From assembly GCA_028287505.1 (NCBI GenBank), contig JAQBPN010000003.1, forward strand, positions 62,001 through 126,000: a stretch of 64,000 nucleotides of DNA. Reading direction: 5' to 3'. Positions 52,229 through 60,575 of the stretch are shown in pieces; positions within the stretch are counted from its first letter, which is position 1; every line of letters begins with the position of its first letter. The notes beneath the pieces are model-generated. The model worked only from the letters and a program-made list of their open reading frames with translations, made no database searches and had not been told where the DNA came from. Both the position numbers and the translations under genes were made by a program. This DNA comes from Fibrobacterota bacterium (GTDB taxonomy: Bacteria; Fibrobacterota; Fibrobacteria; UBA11236).

Positions 52229-53812
52229 TTAACCGTTTGCGAAAACCGGTTGTTCTTCGCGACGGCCGGGAGGCACGGTACCGGCTCCGGATTCCTTTGA
52301 AGCCGTGGTTTCAAAAAGATGGTATCCCCATCCCGGCATGTCGAAATACATGCCTTTCCGCTCCAGGTCCGCCGCATCTCTGATGTATTCCACCTCGCCG
52401 AGCATATCCTTAAGCCGGATCCTTCCGCCGTCGAGGCCGGCCAGATCGAACTTCGCGTAACATTGGCCGCGATTCGGCCCGTAATTGACGACGCCAAGCA
52501 GGGTGTTGCCGCCGTCCATGCGCCAGGTGAAAGCCGTGAATTGGTTCCAGGTCGGGTTGCCCTCCCAAGCCGGTTGCAGTTGGGCCAGGCTCCATGTTCC
52601 GTCGTGGTCTTCCTTCCGGCGCAGACAGGCCAGGATGTCCCCGTAGAACTTTTCCCATTCGGGAAGATCCGGCTCATCCGGCCGGCGCCCCAAATGCATG
52701 GATATGTGCACGCGCCTTCCGGCGAACTCGCCATCATGGAAAAGACGCAAACCGGGGACGAAAAAACCGATGACCGCGGCGGCGCGGTGCATGGCGTCCG
52801 GAAAGGCATCGGCCGCCCGGGGTTCGTCGTGGTTTTCCAGGAAGCGCAAGGAACGGTTCTGGAAATCGGGAGCGGCCATGAGATGCTCGCGCACCGATTT
52901 TCCCGAACCCGCCACCAGCCTATCGTACAGCCGCTTGTCATAGGTGAAATCGAAGCCGGCCTGTTGCAGCTCCCATTCGCGGTCCCAGTACACTTCCGCG
53001 ATGAACAGGAAATCGGCGTGGACCGCTTTCACCCTGGAAATGGCTCCGGGCCAGAAAGGCCCCGTCGCGGGCGAGGCGCCGTCCCGCGGAGTGGCCCGGT
53101 TTCCCCAGGTCCTTTCGAACACGTCGGGCTGCACCAGCATGGCCATGTCGCAACGCACGCCATCGCAACGCTTGGCGATTTCCAACAGTTCACCGGTCAT
53201 GGCCTCGCGACAAGCCGGGTGGCGGTAGTTGAGCTGTAAGGTATCCGGCCAGCCCGGAAAATAGGGATCCCGTCCGTAAGCAAGGATCTGTTCCCCTTTG
53301 CCGGCTCCGCGGGGGAAGCGCCCCCAGTTCCGGGGTTCCCGGGCCAGATCGGCTTCGTCGCCTTGGATGAAATATTCCGGATGCGAGTTCGCCAAAGGAT
53401 TGTCGGGAGCGCAATGGTTGACCACGAAATCCGCCAGCAGTTTGAGGCCGTGCCCGGACATCCTCGCGCGCAATCGCGCCAAAGCCTCGTCTCCGCCGAA
53501 GTCCTTGTTCGTGCGGTAGGCCTTGACCGCGAAGGGGGAGCCGCGCACGTCTTCATCCCGGAAGTCCGGGAGTTCCCGCGCATATTCCTTCCTGAGGCCG
53601 GGATTGGAAAGGGAGATCGCGCGCGCGGCCTCTCCGGTCTGCCAGAGCCCGAGGAACCAGAGCCAGCGGAAGCCCTTTGCGCGCATTTCGTCCAGGTACG
53701 CATCGGACACATCGTCCAGGGTGGCCGGTCGTCCCAAGCTCCGGGAAAGTTCCGTCAACGTGACGCGCGTGTTGATCTGGTAGAGGGTGGGATGACGATC
53801 GGCTGCTTGCAT
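52229..53812 (-). CDS. GH13 alpha-amylase-family glycosidase
   Basis: 527 residues. The (beta/alpha)8 barrel residues of GH13 are visible: ADFVVNHCAPDNP (region I), GVRCDMAML with the nucleophile Asp (region II), FIAEVYWDREW with the acid Glu (region III), and LENHDEPRA with the third Asp (region IV). There is no signal peptide, so it is cytoplasmic. The substrate is likely a glucan, trehalose-like or other alpha-glucoside. The ATG overlaps the stop of the GH63-like gene as TGATG, so the two enzymes are made together and probably act on one substrate pool. Confidence 0.88.
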   Translation of the reverse strand: MQAADRHPTLYQINTRVTLTELSRSLGRPATLDDVSDAYLDEMRAKGFRWLWFLGLWQTGEAARAISLSNPGLRKEYARELPDFRDEDVRGSPFAVKAYRTNKDFGGDEALARLRARMSGHGLKLLADFVVNHCAPDNPLANSHPEYFIQGDEADLAREPRNWGRFPRGAGKGEQILAYGRDPYFPGWPDTLQLNYRHPACREAMTGELLEIAKRCDGVRCDMAMLVQPDVFERTWGNRATPRDGASPATGPFWPGAISRVKAVHADFLFIAEVYWDREWELQQAGFDFTYDKRLYDRLVAGSGKSVREHLMAAPDFQNRSLRFLENHDEPRAADAFPDAMHRAAAVIGFFVPGLRLFHDGEFAGRRVHISMHLGRRPDEPDLPEWEKFYGDILACLRRKEDHDGTWSLAQLQPAWEGNPTWNQFTAFTWRMDGGNTLLGVVNYGPNRGQCYAKFDLAGLDGGRIRLKDMLGEVEYIRDAADLERKGMYFDMPGWGYHLFETTASKESGAGTVPPGRREEQPVFANG

Positions 53813-56514
53813 CAATGCTCCCTGTGCGCCATGGCTTCGATTTCCTCCAACGACTTACGATGCTCCGCTTTCCACTCCATCTGGAAAGCCAGGGTCGAAA
53901 CCAAAGCGGTCCAGCCGGTCTGATGGCTGGCGCCGCAGCCGCGGCCGGTGTCCCCGTGGAAATATTCGTTGAACAGGATCAGGTCCTTCCAATGGGGGTC
54001 GTGGGCATAACGCTCATAGGCTCCATGGCAGGGTCTATATCCTTCCGGGTTCGGCCGGAACAGGCCGATAAGGCGCTCGGTCAGGGCATCGGCGGCCTGG
54101 TCCAGGTTCACCAGGTTCCCGGAGCCGGTGGGAAATTCCACCTTCAGGTCGTCTCCGTAGAAAACATAATACCGCCGCAGGGCTTCCACGATCAGGAAGT
54201 TGATGGGCATCCAAATCGGTCCGCGCCAGTTGGAGTTGCCTCCGAACATGGTATTATCCGATTCTCCGGGGAGATAGCCCACTTCCAGATGCTGTCCGGC
54301 GATGTCTAGCACGTAAGGATGCTTTTCGTGGAGCTTGGAGACGGATCGGATGCCGTGCTCGGACAGGAATTCGGATTCGTCGAACATGTAGCGCAGCACT
54401 CGTTCCAATTGGTTCCTGGAAGCCAGGGCCGCCATATGCCGCTTGACCGGCTTGCCGTCGGGACCGGTGCGGGTATGCTCGACGAACCTTTCCTTCACGG
54501 CGGGGTTGTTGCGCACGAACCACTGCCCCCGAGCGGCGAACTCGTTCAACCCCAGCAGTTTTTCATGATCCGCGATCTCGAATGCGAGCAAAGGCAGCAC
54601 TCCCACGATGGAACGCACCTTCAAGGGGAGGTCTCCTTGCGCGGAACGGAGGAAGTCGTAATAGAATCCGTCCGTCTCATCCCACAGTCCTCCCGGGCCG
54701 TTCAAGGATCTTTCGATGGCCGCGAAATGCTCGAAGAATTTGACCGCCATATCCTCCCAGGCGGAATCCTGGCTGGCGAGTTCCAGGGACAGGGCGAGCA
54801 TATCCGTGCAGAAGAGCCCCATCCATGCAGTTCCGTCCGCCTGCTCCAGCACCACTCCCGAAGGCAATGTCATCGAGCGGTTGAAGACGCCGATATTGTC
54901 GAGCCCCAAGAAGCCTCCGGAGAACAGGTTCTTGCCGCGAGCGTCTTTGCGGTTGACCCACCAGGTGAAATTGAGGAGCAGCTTGGGATAGACCCGGCGC
55001 AGGAAATGGAAATCCTTATCGCCCAGGCTTGCATGGACCTGGTAGAGAAGCCTGCACGCCATGGCCAGCACGGGAGGATTGACGTCCCCGAAATCGTATT
55101 CATAGGCCGGCAGCTGGCCGTTGGGGTGCATGTACCATTCCCGCATGACCAGGATGGCCTGGTTCTTCCCGAAATCCGGATCCAGAATGGTATAAGGAAC
55201 GGTGTGGAACGCGAGGTCCCAGGTGGCGAACCAGGGGAACTCCCATTTGTCGGGCATGGCGAGCACGTCCTGGCAGAAGACATGCTTCCAGTCGCGGTTG
55301 CGGCCTTGGGTATGGCCGGGCGGAGGGGCGAGCAGGGGATCTCCCTTGAGCCATTCCTCCACGCGGTAATAGTAGAACTGCTTGCTCCAGATGAGGCTGG
55401 CGCTGGCTTGGCGGAATACCTGCGCATCCTGGGGGCGGGCCATGCCCTGGTAGAAGGCATCGGCCTCCTCCCGGCAGCGGTTGAATATGTCGTCGAAGGG
55501 TTCGAAGGATGCGTCTCCCACCAGCTCCTCGCGGCACAGGCGCAACCGGATTTCCAGGGTTTCGCCGGGAGCGAGCATGGCATGGTAATGGGCCGCGGCC
55601 TTGGTCCCTTGTCCCGCGGGGTTGACGGCTTCCTTGCGTCCGCCGACCACGTACTCATGGAAGGAATCCTTGGGCCAAGGCGTGGAGTTCGCGCCGCCCC
55701 ACAGTTTGGCATTGTTGGTTTCATTCTCGCAGAAAAGCCATTCCGGGTCCTGGCCTCCCGCGGCCGGCGAAGAATCGGCCAGCAACAGATACCGGCCCAA
55801 GCGGGAATGCTCCGCGGTCACGGACTGGGCCGTGGCCCGCAGGGAGGGCTTGGGAATATCCGCCCCCTGGCTTCCCACCCAGGACCAATTGTTCCGGAAC
55901 CAGAGCGTGGGCAGCACATGGATGGGAGCGTCCTCGGGACCGCGGTTGATCACGGAAATCCGGATCCAGATGTCTTCCGGAGCCTGCTTGGCGTATTCCA
56001 CGAAAACGTCGAAGTATCTTCCTTGATCGAAGGCGTCGGTGTCGAGGATTTCGAATTCCGGCTCCTGCCGGCTCCGGATCCGGTTCTCGGACAGGAGCCA
56101 TTCATAGGGAAAGGGCCGTTGCGGATATTTGTAAAGGGCCTTCAGGTAGGAATGCGTCGGGGTCGCATCCAGGTAGTAGTAGCATTCCTTGACATCTTCG
56201 CCGTGGTTGCCTTCCGGATTGGAGAGGCCGAACATGCGCTCTTTCAGGATCGGATCGACCCCGTTCCAAAGGGCGGGCGCGAAGCACAGGAAGCTCTTGT
56301 CGTCGCTGAACCCGAGCATTCCGTCTTCTCCCCACCGGTACGCGCGCGAACGGGACTGCTCGTGGGTGAAGCTGTTCCAGGCATCGCCGGAAGCGGAATA
56401 GTCCTCGCGCACGGTTCCCCATTGCCGCTCGGAAAGATAGGGGCCCCATAGTCTCCACGGGGCCTTGCCTTCCGCGTCATCACGCAGCCTTTGTCTTTCG
56501 GTTTGGTACGACAT
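53812..56514 (-). CDS. GH63/MGH-like family glycosidase
   Basis: 900 residues, no signal peptide. AAGGAG precedes ATG 56514. Conserved blocks fit the (alpha/alpha)6-barrel GH63/mannosylglycerate-hydrolase group: RLWGPYLSERQWGTVREDYS at the start, WDLAFHTVP, LPAYEYDFGDVNPPVLAMA, GGFLGLDNIGVFNRS, DGTAWMGLFC, SNWRGPIWMPINFLIVEAL and the C-terminal HQTGWTALVSTLAFQ. Enzymes of this group remove glucose or mannose from small glycosides (such as glucosylglycerate) or oligosaccharides. Coupled to the GH13 gene downstream. Confidence 0.85.
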   Translation of the reverse strand: MSYQTERQRLRDDAEGKAPWRLWGPYLSERQWGTVREDYSASGDAWNSFTHEQSRSRAYRWGEDGMLGFSDDKSFLCFAPALWNGVDPILKERMFGLSNPEGNHGEDVKECYYYLDATPTHSYLKALYKYPQRPFPYEWLLSENRIRSRQEPEFEILDTDAFDQGRYFDVFVEYAKQAPEDIWIRISVINRGPEDAPIHVLPTLWFRNNWSWVGSQGADIPKPSLRATAQSVTAEHSRLGRYLLLADSSPAAGGQDPEWLFCENETNNAKLWGGANSTPWPKDSFHEYVVGGRKEAVNPAGQGTKAAAHYHAMLAPGETLEIRLRLCREELVGDASFEPFDDIFNRCREEADAFYQGMARPQDAQVFRQASASLIWSKQFYYYRVEEWLKGDPLLAPPPGHTQGRNRDWKHVFCQDVLAMPDKWEFPWFATWDLAFHTVPYTILDPDFGKNQAILVMREWYMHPNGQLPAYEYDFGDVNPPVLAMACRLLYQVHASLGDKDFHFLRRVYPKLLLNFTWWVNRKDARGKNLFSGGFLGLDNIGVFNRSMTLPSGVVLEQADGTAWMGLFCTDMLALSLELASQDSAWEDMAVKFFEHFAAIERSLNGPGGLWDETDGFYYDFLRSAQGDLPLKVRSIVGVLPLLAFEIADHEKLLGLNEFAARGQWFVRNNPAVKERFVEHTRTGPDGKPVKRHMAALASRNQLERVLRYMFDESEFLSEHGIRSVSKLHEKHPYVLDIAGQHLEVGYLPGESDNTMFGGNSNWRGPIWMPINFLIVEALRRYYVFYGDDLKVEFPTGSGNLVNLDQAADALTERLIGLFRPNPEGYRPCHGAYERYAHDPHWKDLILFNEYFHGDTGRGCGASHQTGWTALVSTLAFQMEWKAEHRKSLEEIEAMAHREH

Positions 56515-56732
56515 GATCGACTCCTTGATTGCCCCGAGGGAGGGAAAGAATACGGACCTATGTCCGTCACTGTCGCGGCGGTTCGATGTCGGGATTCGGG
56601 ATCGGGCCCCAGTAAAGAAAAATAATCTTGAAAACATGGCCGTCCAACAAAGAAACGTCCGTCAAAAATCCTTGCATTCAGAGAGGCGTTCGGATAATCC
56701 CTTCGACCTGACGGGTTCCTGGCCGAGCGAGG

Positions 56733-57596
56733 TCAGACGTTCAGGTGGAAGAGGAGCATGGGAGACAGATCTCCGGAGTTCAGGCCCATGCCCATTTTGA
56801 AGTCGTGAAATAGTCCGGCTTTTGATGCTCGTCCGGTTTCCGGTTTGGTCTGCCGTCCCAGGTGCAATCTGGGAACCAGATAGCCAATCGCGGACCCCGC
56901 GATGGCGCCGGCCAGGACATCGGACGGAAAATGCTTTCCAGAGAAGACCCGCAATGCTCCCACGCCGGCCGCGGTTCCCATGGCGCCGCTCCACATCCAG
57001 GGTATCCAAGGCGAATCCGGATGATGGACTTGAAATGTATAAGCCGTGAACACGGCCGCGGCGAATGCGCCGGTCGTATGCTCGGAAAAGAAACTGCTGC
57101 GGGCATCGCCGGATTCGCGCTCCGAGAGGGGCGCATTGGAGGTGAAGGCCAATGGTCTGGGGTGAAGCCGAGAGGTCTTTGAGTAGAGACTGACGGCGGA
57201 TGCATACGCCACCACCTCTCCGTATAGGACAAGGTCGGTCCAGGCTTCCCTTATCGACTCCTGGCGGCGATGAAGGTCGAACCCGGTAAGGGCCAAAGGG
57301 GCGAGGCCATCGGCAAGGATCAAGGCATCGCTGATACCGGAGAGAGGCTTGGAATAGAAGCCCAAGGCCCAGCGGTCGTAGGCGGGAATATCCTCCCGGC
57401 GAAGCCCCGAGGGATCGAAAGGCCGGCTTGCGATGCGGCGCTCCATGAGGAATCCGGTGCCTGCGGCCGTCAGGCCGACTCCCAGGATTGGATAGTCCCA
57501 GGCCGGATCGAATTGATAGCGGTCTTCCCGGGCGAAAAGGGTTCCGCAAAGGACGAACGCAACCGATATGGTGGTGGAAACCCGGATCCGCATCAT
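56733..57596 (-). CDS. PAP2-family phosphatase, exported
   Basis: 287 residues with an N-terminal signal segment (VSTTISVAFVLCGTLFA). The three PAP2 signatures are present in modified form: KTSRLHPRPLAF (K-x6-RP-like), SSFFSEHTTGAFA (PSGH-like, with the catalytic His) and RVFSGKHFPSDVLAGAIAG (SR-x5-H-x3-D-like, with His and Asp). The C-terminal helices are hydrophobic. It would dephosphorylate lipid phosphates such as undecaprenyl pyrophosphate or phosphatidic acid in the periplasm. Confidence 0.82.
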   Translation of the reverse strand: MMRIRVSTTISVAFVLCGTLFAREDRYQFDPAWDYPILGVGLTAAGTGFLMERRIASRPFDPSGLRREDIPAYDRWALGFYSKPLSGISDALILADGLAPLALTGFDLHRRQESIREAWTDLVLYGEVVAYASAVSLYSKTSRLHPRPLAFTSNAPLSERESGDARSSFFSEHTTGAFAAAVFTAYTFQVHHPDSPWIPWMWSGAMGTAAGVGALRVFSGKHFPSDVLAGAIAGSAIGYLVPRLHLGRQTKPETGRASKAGLFHDFKMGMGLNSGDLSPMLLFHLNV

Positions 57597-57614
57597 GCCC
57601 GGAAAAGGATCCGA

Positions 57615-58067
57615 TTACTCCTGTTCGACGAACTCCCCGTTCTGGCGAAAGGTCGCTTCATGCTTCTTGTTTTTCTCCTTGAAGGCCAATTCATAGGTGA
57701 CCGAACCATCGGCTTTGGTCTGCTTTTCCGATCGGCTGATTTTCGCATCGGGGTATTTTGCCTTGAAGGCCGATAGCGCTTCTTGGGAAACGGAATCGGT
57801 GGGAACGATCTGCTCGGTCAGAAGAATCGAACCGGTGGTATCGATATCCAACTCGACTTTCCCATCGGCCTTGGAATCGAGTTTGACTTCGAATTGGACT
57901 TTCCCGGAATCGACTTCCCGCTTGCACGCGGAAACCTTGGAATCGGGGTAGGCCTTAAGGGCGGCCGCGGAAACGGGTTCCGGGCATTTCGTCTTCGCAT
58001 GCGCTTGCGCCGTCATCAGCATGGCGGCCGCAATGGATAGTTTTGAAACGATTTTCCAGTTTTCCAT
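57615..58067 (-). CDS. Periplasmic PepSY-like protein
   Basis: 150 residues. A signal peptide (KLSIAAAMLMTAQAHA) is followed by two related halves of ~60 residues. Each has the 'A-L-x-A-x-x-x-K-Y-P-D-A/S-K-I/V' pattern (SAAALKAYPDSKVSACK; LSAFKAKYPDAKISRSEK) and then beta strands (KVQFEVKLDS; SVTYELAFKE), as in PepSY-like/BLIP-fold proteins. Such proteins are often controlled by two-component systems, which fits the TCS locus 1.8 kb away. AGAGGAAAT precedes the ATG. Confidence 0.72.
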   Translation of the reverse strand: MENWKIVSKLSIAAAMLMTAQAHAKTKCPEPVSAAALKAYPDSKVSACKREVDSGKVQFEVKLDSKADGKVELDIDTTGSILLTEQIVPTDSVSQEALSAFKAKYPDAKISRSEKQTKADGSVTYELAFKEKNKKHEATFRQNGEFVEQE

Positions 58068-58125
58068 ATTTCCTCTTTCTCGAAGAGAGAAGGCTCTCTC
58101 TGATTTATCTGCAAACAAGCGGCGC

Positions 58126-59166
58126 TCAAGTCGATGGAGCGATATCCAGAACGGTGAAGGTGTTTTGCTTCACGGGCGGGCGGGCCTTGGGATTGTCCGC
58201 GCTAGGGGCGGGAGCGGGGCCGAACTCGGCGGTGGAAAGAAAAATGTGATGCGTCTTGGGATCCAGGGTTATGGTCTTGGCTCCCTTCTGCGTGGGAAGG
58301 GTTTCCAGAACCGCGTAATGGTCCATGTCTTTCTGCTGCACAACGGTGAGACTGCCTTCGCCATTGGACGCGAAAATCCGTTTGCTGGCCGGATCAAAAG
58401 CGACTCCGTCCACGCCCTCGCCGATGGGGACGGTGGCCACCACTTTTCCCGTTGCGGCGTCCATGACGACCAACAACTTGTTTTCGCATACGCTGAACAG
58501 GCGCCGGGTGGCCGGATCCATGGCCAAGCCGCTGGGGCTTTCCCCCGGGGCCATCGGCCAGGTTTTGGAAACCTTGTTGGTCTTGGCATCGATGATTGCA
58601 ACGGCGCTTTTGTCCTCGAGATTCAGATAGATATTCCCTTTTCCGTCCGCGGCGCCCACCTCCGGTTTTCCGCCCAAATCGATGGTCGCAACCACCTTGT
58701 CCGTAGCGGGGTCGATGACGGTCGCATTGCCGCTTTTGCCGTTGAAGGTGAAGATATGCCTGGAGAAGGGATCATAGAGGATGGCGTCCGGATTGATGCC
58801 CGTGACCCTCACCTTGCCGAGGGTGGCCAAGGTCTTGAGATCGAAGACGGTCACGGAGGTATCTTTGCCGTTACTGATGTACCCTTTGCCGAGCGTTTCC
58901 GCGATGGCGATGCCGTGCACGCCCTTGGTATCAGGAATGGTTCCGACCAGTTTTCCCGTTTTTTCATCCATGACCTGGGTTTGCGTTCCATGGGAAATGA
59001 ACACCCTGCCGGCGGCCGGGTCGGCCTCCAGAAAATCCCAGCGATCGTCGCCGGGAAGATGGAACCGGTTCGCGATCTTGTATTGCGAAGGCGTTCCGGC
59101 CGTCGCGGCCATCGCCCCCAGGGACAAAAAGATTGCCCATGCCCATTTGTTTCCAGTATGCATCAT
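58126..59166 (-). CDS. YncE-family exported beta-propeller protein
   Basis: 346 residues. A signal peptide (WAWAIFLSLGAMAATA) precedes seven-bladed propeller repeats of the YVTN/YncE type: HGIAIAETLGKGYISNGKDTSVTVFDLKT, NATVIDPATDKVVATIDLGGKP, AVAIIDAKTNKVSKTW, LLVVMDAATGKVVATVPIGEG and ITLDPKTHHIFLS. Its role is not known in detail; in E. coli yncE lies next to the TonB receptor yncD, and here too a TonB receptor lies in the same locus. It belongs to the minus-strand genes between the DoxX-like gene and the PepSY-like gene. Confidence 0.87.
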   Translation of the reverse strand: MMHTGNKWAWAIFLSLGAMAATAGTPSQYKIANRFHLPGDDRWDFLEADPAAGRVFISHGTQTQVMDEKTGKLVGTIPDTKGVHGIAIAETLGKGYISNGKDTSVTVFDLKTLATLGKVRVTGINPDAILYDPFSRHIFTFNGKSGNATVIDPATDKVVATIDLGGKPEVGAADGKGNIYLNLEDKSAVAIIDAKTNKVSKTWPMAPGESPSGLAMDPATRRLFSVCENKLLVVMDAATGKVVATVPIGEGVDGVAFDPASKRIFASNGEGSLTVVQQKDMDHYAVLETLPTQKGAKTITLDPKTHHIFLSTAEFGPAPAPSADNPKARPPVKQNTFTVLDIAPST

Positions 59167-59240
59167 TTTCCATCCCGTTGTTGGAGAGATCACAAATTAC
59201 GAAATGCCGGACTTGAACCAAAGGAAACTTTCGCGCCTCG

Positions 59241-59792
59241 TCATCGGCCGATAATCTTCGCCTTTCCGAATCGGCCCCACGCTACGAAAGTTGAAAGCAT
59301 GCCGAGAAAGATGATAGGCGGTAAACTGCTTGTTTCGTTTCGGGAAATGTGGAAGATCACCGCGGACCCCATGATTAAGGATAGACAAGCCGCCGCTTGG
59401 GCGGACAAAGCCGGGTGGATCCGTGAAACGGAGGGGAGAGTAAGTCCGAGCGCTGCCAATACCTCCGAGGTCCCGATGAAGCGGACCATGGCCTCCGGCA
59501 TACTGAAAACCCAAGGCATCCATTCGAATAAATCGCGGATGGGTTGCGTAACCTTCAGGTAGCCCACATACCCGAAAACCGATGCGAGAATGAATTGTGA
59601 AATCCAAAGGAAAACATGCAATACCCGGACAGGAATCTTTGCTTCGGGGCCGGACGCTTCGTGGTTTTTGGTTGGATCAATTATCGTGGCTCTCCCGAAT
59701 CGCGCTATCCGCCAACCGGCATGGATGGACCAGGTCAATTTCCGAAATTGAGAAAATGTAACGAGGCGTTGCGCGGCTTTTTTTGTAAACAA
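59241..59792 (-). CDS. DoxX-like membrane protein, start uncertain
   Basis: The last ~130 residues form four helices of the DoxX/MauE type: FLWISQFILASVFGYVGYLKV, FSMPEAMVRFIGTSEVLAALGLTLP, ALSAQAAACLSLIMGSAVIFHI and IIFLGMLSTFVAWG. The boundary given begins at a TTG inside the regulator-binding repeat and has no ribosome site, so the true start is probably further in; no ATG exists in the first 100 codons, and TTG or a rarer codon must be used. It is divergent from the response regulator gene and likely first of the set with yncE and the PepSY-like gene. Confidence 0.6.
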   Translation of the reverse strand: MFTKKAAQRLVTFSQFRKLTWSIHAGWRIARFGRATIIDPTKNHEASGPEAKIPVRVLHVFLWISQFILASVFGYVGYLKVTQPIRDLFEWMPWVFSMPEAMVRFIGTSEVLAALGLTLPSVSRIHPALSAQAAACLSLIMGSAVIFHISRNETSSLPPIIFLGMLSTFVAWGRFGKAKIIGR

Positions 59793-59801
59793 TATGTAAA
59801 C
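59784..59801 (-). promoter_or_regulatory. Tandem response-regulator site, copy 1
   Basis: On the minus strand GTTTACA-TATT-GTTTACA: two 7-base half-sites with an 11-base period, one DNA turn, the layout OmpR/PhoB-type regulators bind. It lies between the DoxX-like gene and the regulator gene. The same arrangement recurs at 61935-61952. Confidence 0.65.
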
Positions 59802-59808
59802 GGCAACC

Positions 59809-59824
59809 GAATCAAATGTGATTC
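59809..59824 (+). promoter_or_regulatory. GAATCA-AATG-TGATTC palindrome before the regulator gene
   Basis: A perfect 6+6 palindrome eight bases from the tandem site and about 45 bases before the regulator start. It could be an operator for another factor or a leader hairpin. Confidence 0.4.
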
Positions 59825-59867
59825 AGTCATTGCGTATGTAATTTCTCATCATGACGGAGCGAATGGG

Positions 59868-60575
59868 TTGAAGTCCGAATCACGGCCTGTCCTGCTGATT
59901 ATGGACGATGATGAAGAGTTGAACGCCCTCCTCAAGGTATACTTGTCGCCGTTCGGGTGGGAGATCCTTTCAGCGACCCGTCCCGAGGACGGCCTCAACC
60001 TGATTGCGGACATCTGCCCGACCCTGGTTATCCTTGATGTGATGCTGCCGGGCAAAGATGGATTCGAGATATGCAGCGAGATCCGGACCAGAAGTCGTAT
60101 CCCCATCATCATGTTGACGGCAAGGGGCGATGTCAAAGACAGGGTCAGGGGCTTGCAACTTGGGGCCGATGATTATCTGCCCAAACCGTTCGAGCCCACC
60201 GAACTGGTGGCCCGCATCCAATCCGTACTCCGGCGCATCGAGTTTCCCGCCAAAACCGGGACGAACCGAATCGGTGAATTGACCTTGAACGGCTCCTCCA
60301 AGCAGACATTTCTGGGAGGAAAACCTTTGGACCTGACAGGGATGGAGTTCGCCGTACTTGAATTGCTGGTGGAGAATGCGGGAACCATCCTGAGCCGCGA
60401 CACCATCGCCTTGCGTACCAAAGGAGTGGAGTGGGAGGCCATGAACAGGACCATTGACGTATTGATAGGACGGCTCAGGGGGAAATTGGGGGACAATCCG
60501 CACAATCCCCGTTACATCAAAACCGTGTGGGGAGAAGGCTATCTCTTCATCAAGGATGCCGGCCGGGATGGCTGA
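59868..60575 (+). CDS. OmpR/PhoB-family response regulator
   Basis: 235 residues. Receiver domain: IMDDDEELNALL, phospho-Asp in LVILDVMLPGKDGFE, Thr in IIMLTARG, Lys in DDYLPKPFEP. C-terminal winged helix: LTGMEFAVLELLVENAGTILSRDTI, then RTIDVLIGRLRGKLGDNP and YIKTVWGEGYLF. The TTG at 59868 (MKSESRPVLLI) has GGAG eight bases upstream and gives a normal N-terminus; the open frame further upstream runs through the operator region. The kinase gene starts inside its end. Tandem GTTTACA sites on both sides of the pair are the obvious targets (inference). Confidence 0.92.
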   Translation: MKSESRPVLLIMDDDEELNALLKVYLSPFGWEILSATRPEDGLNLIADICPTLVILDVMLPGKDGFEICSEIRTRSRIPIIMLTARGDVKDRVRGLQLGADDYLPKPFEPTELVARIQSVLRRIEFPAKTGTNRIGELTLNGSSKQTFLGGKPLDLTGMEFAVLELLVENAGTILSRDTIALRTKGVEWEAMNRTIDVLIGRLRGKLGDNPHNPRYIKTVWGEGYLFIKDAGRDG

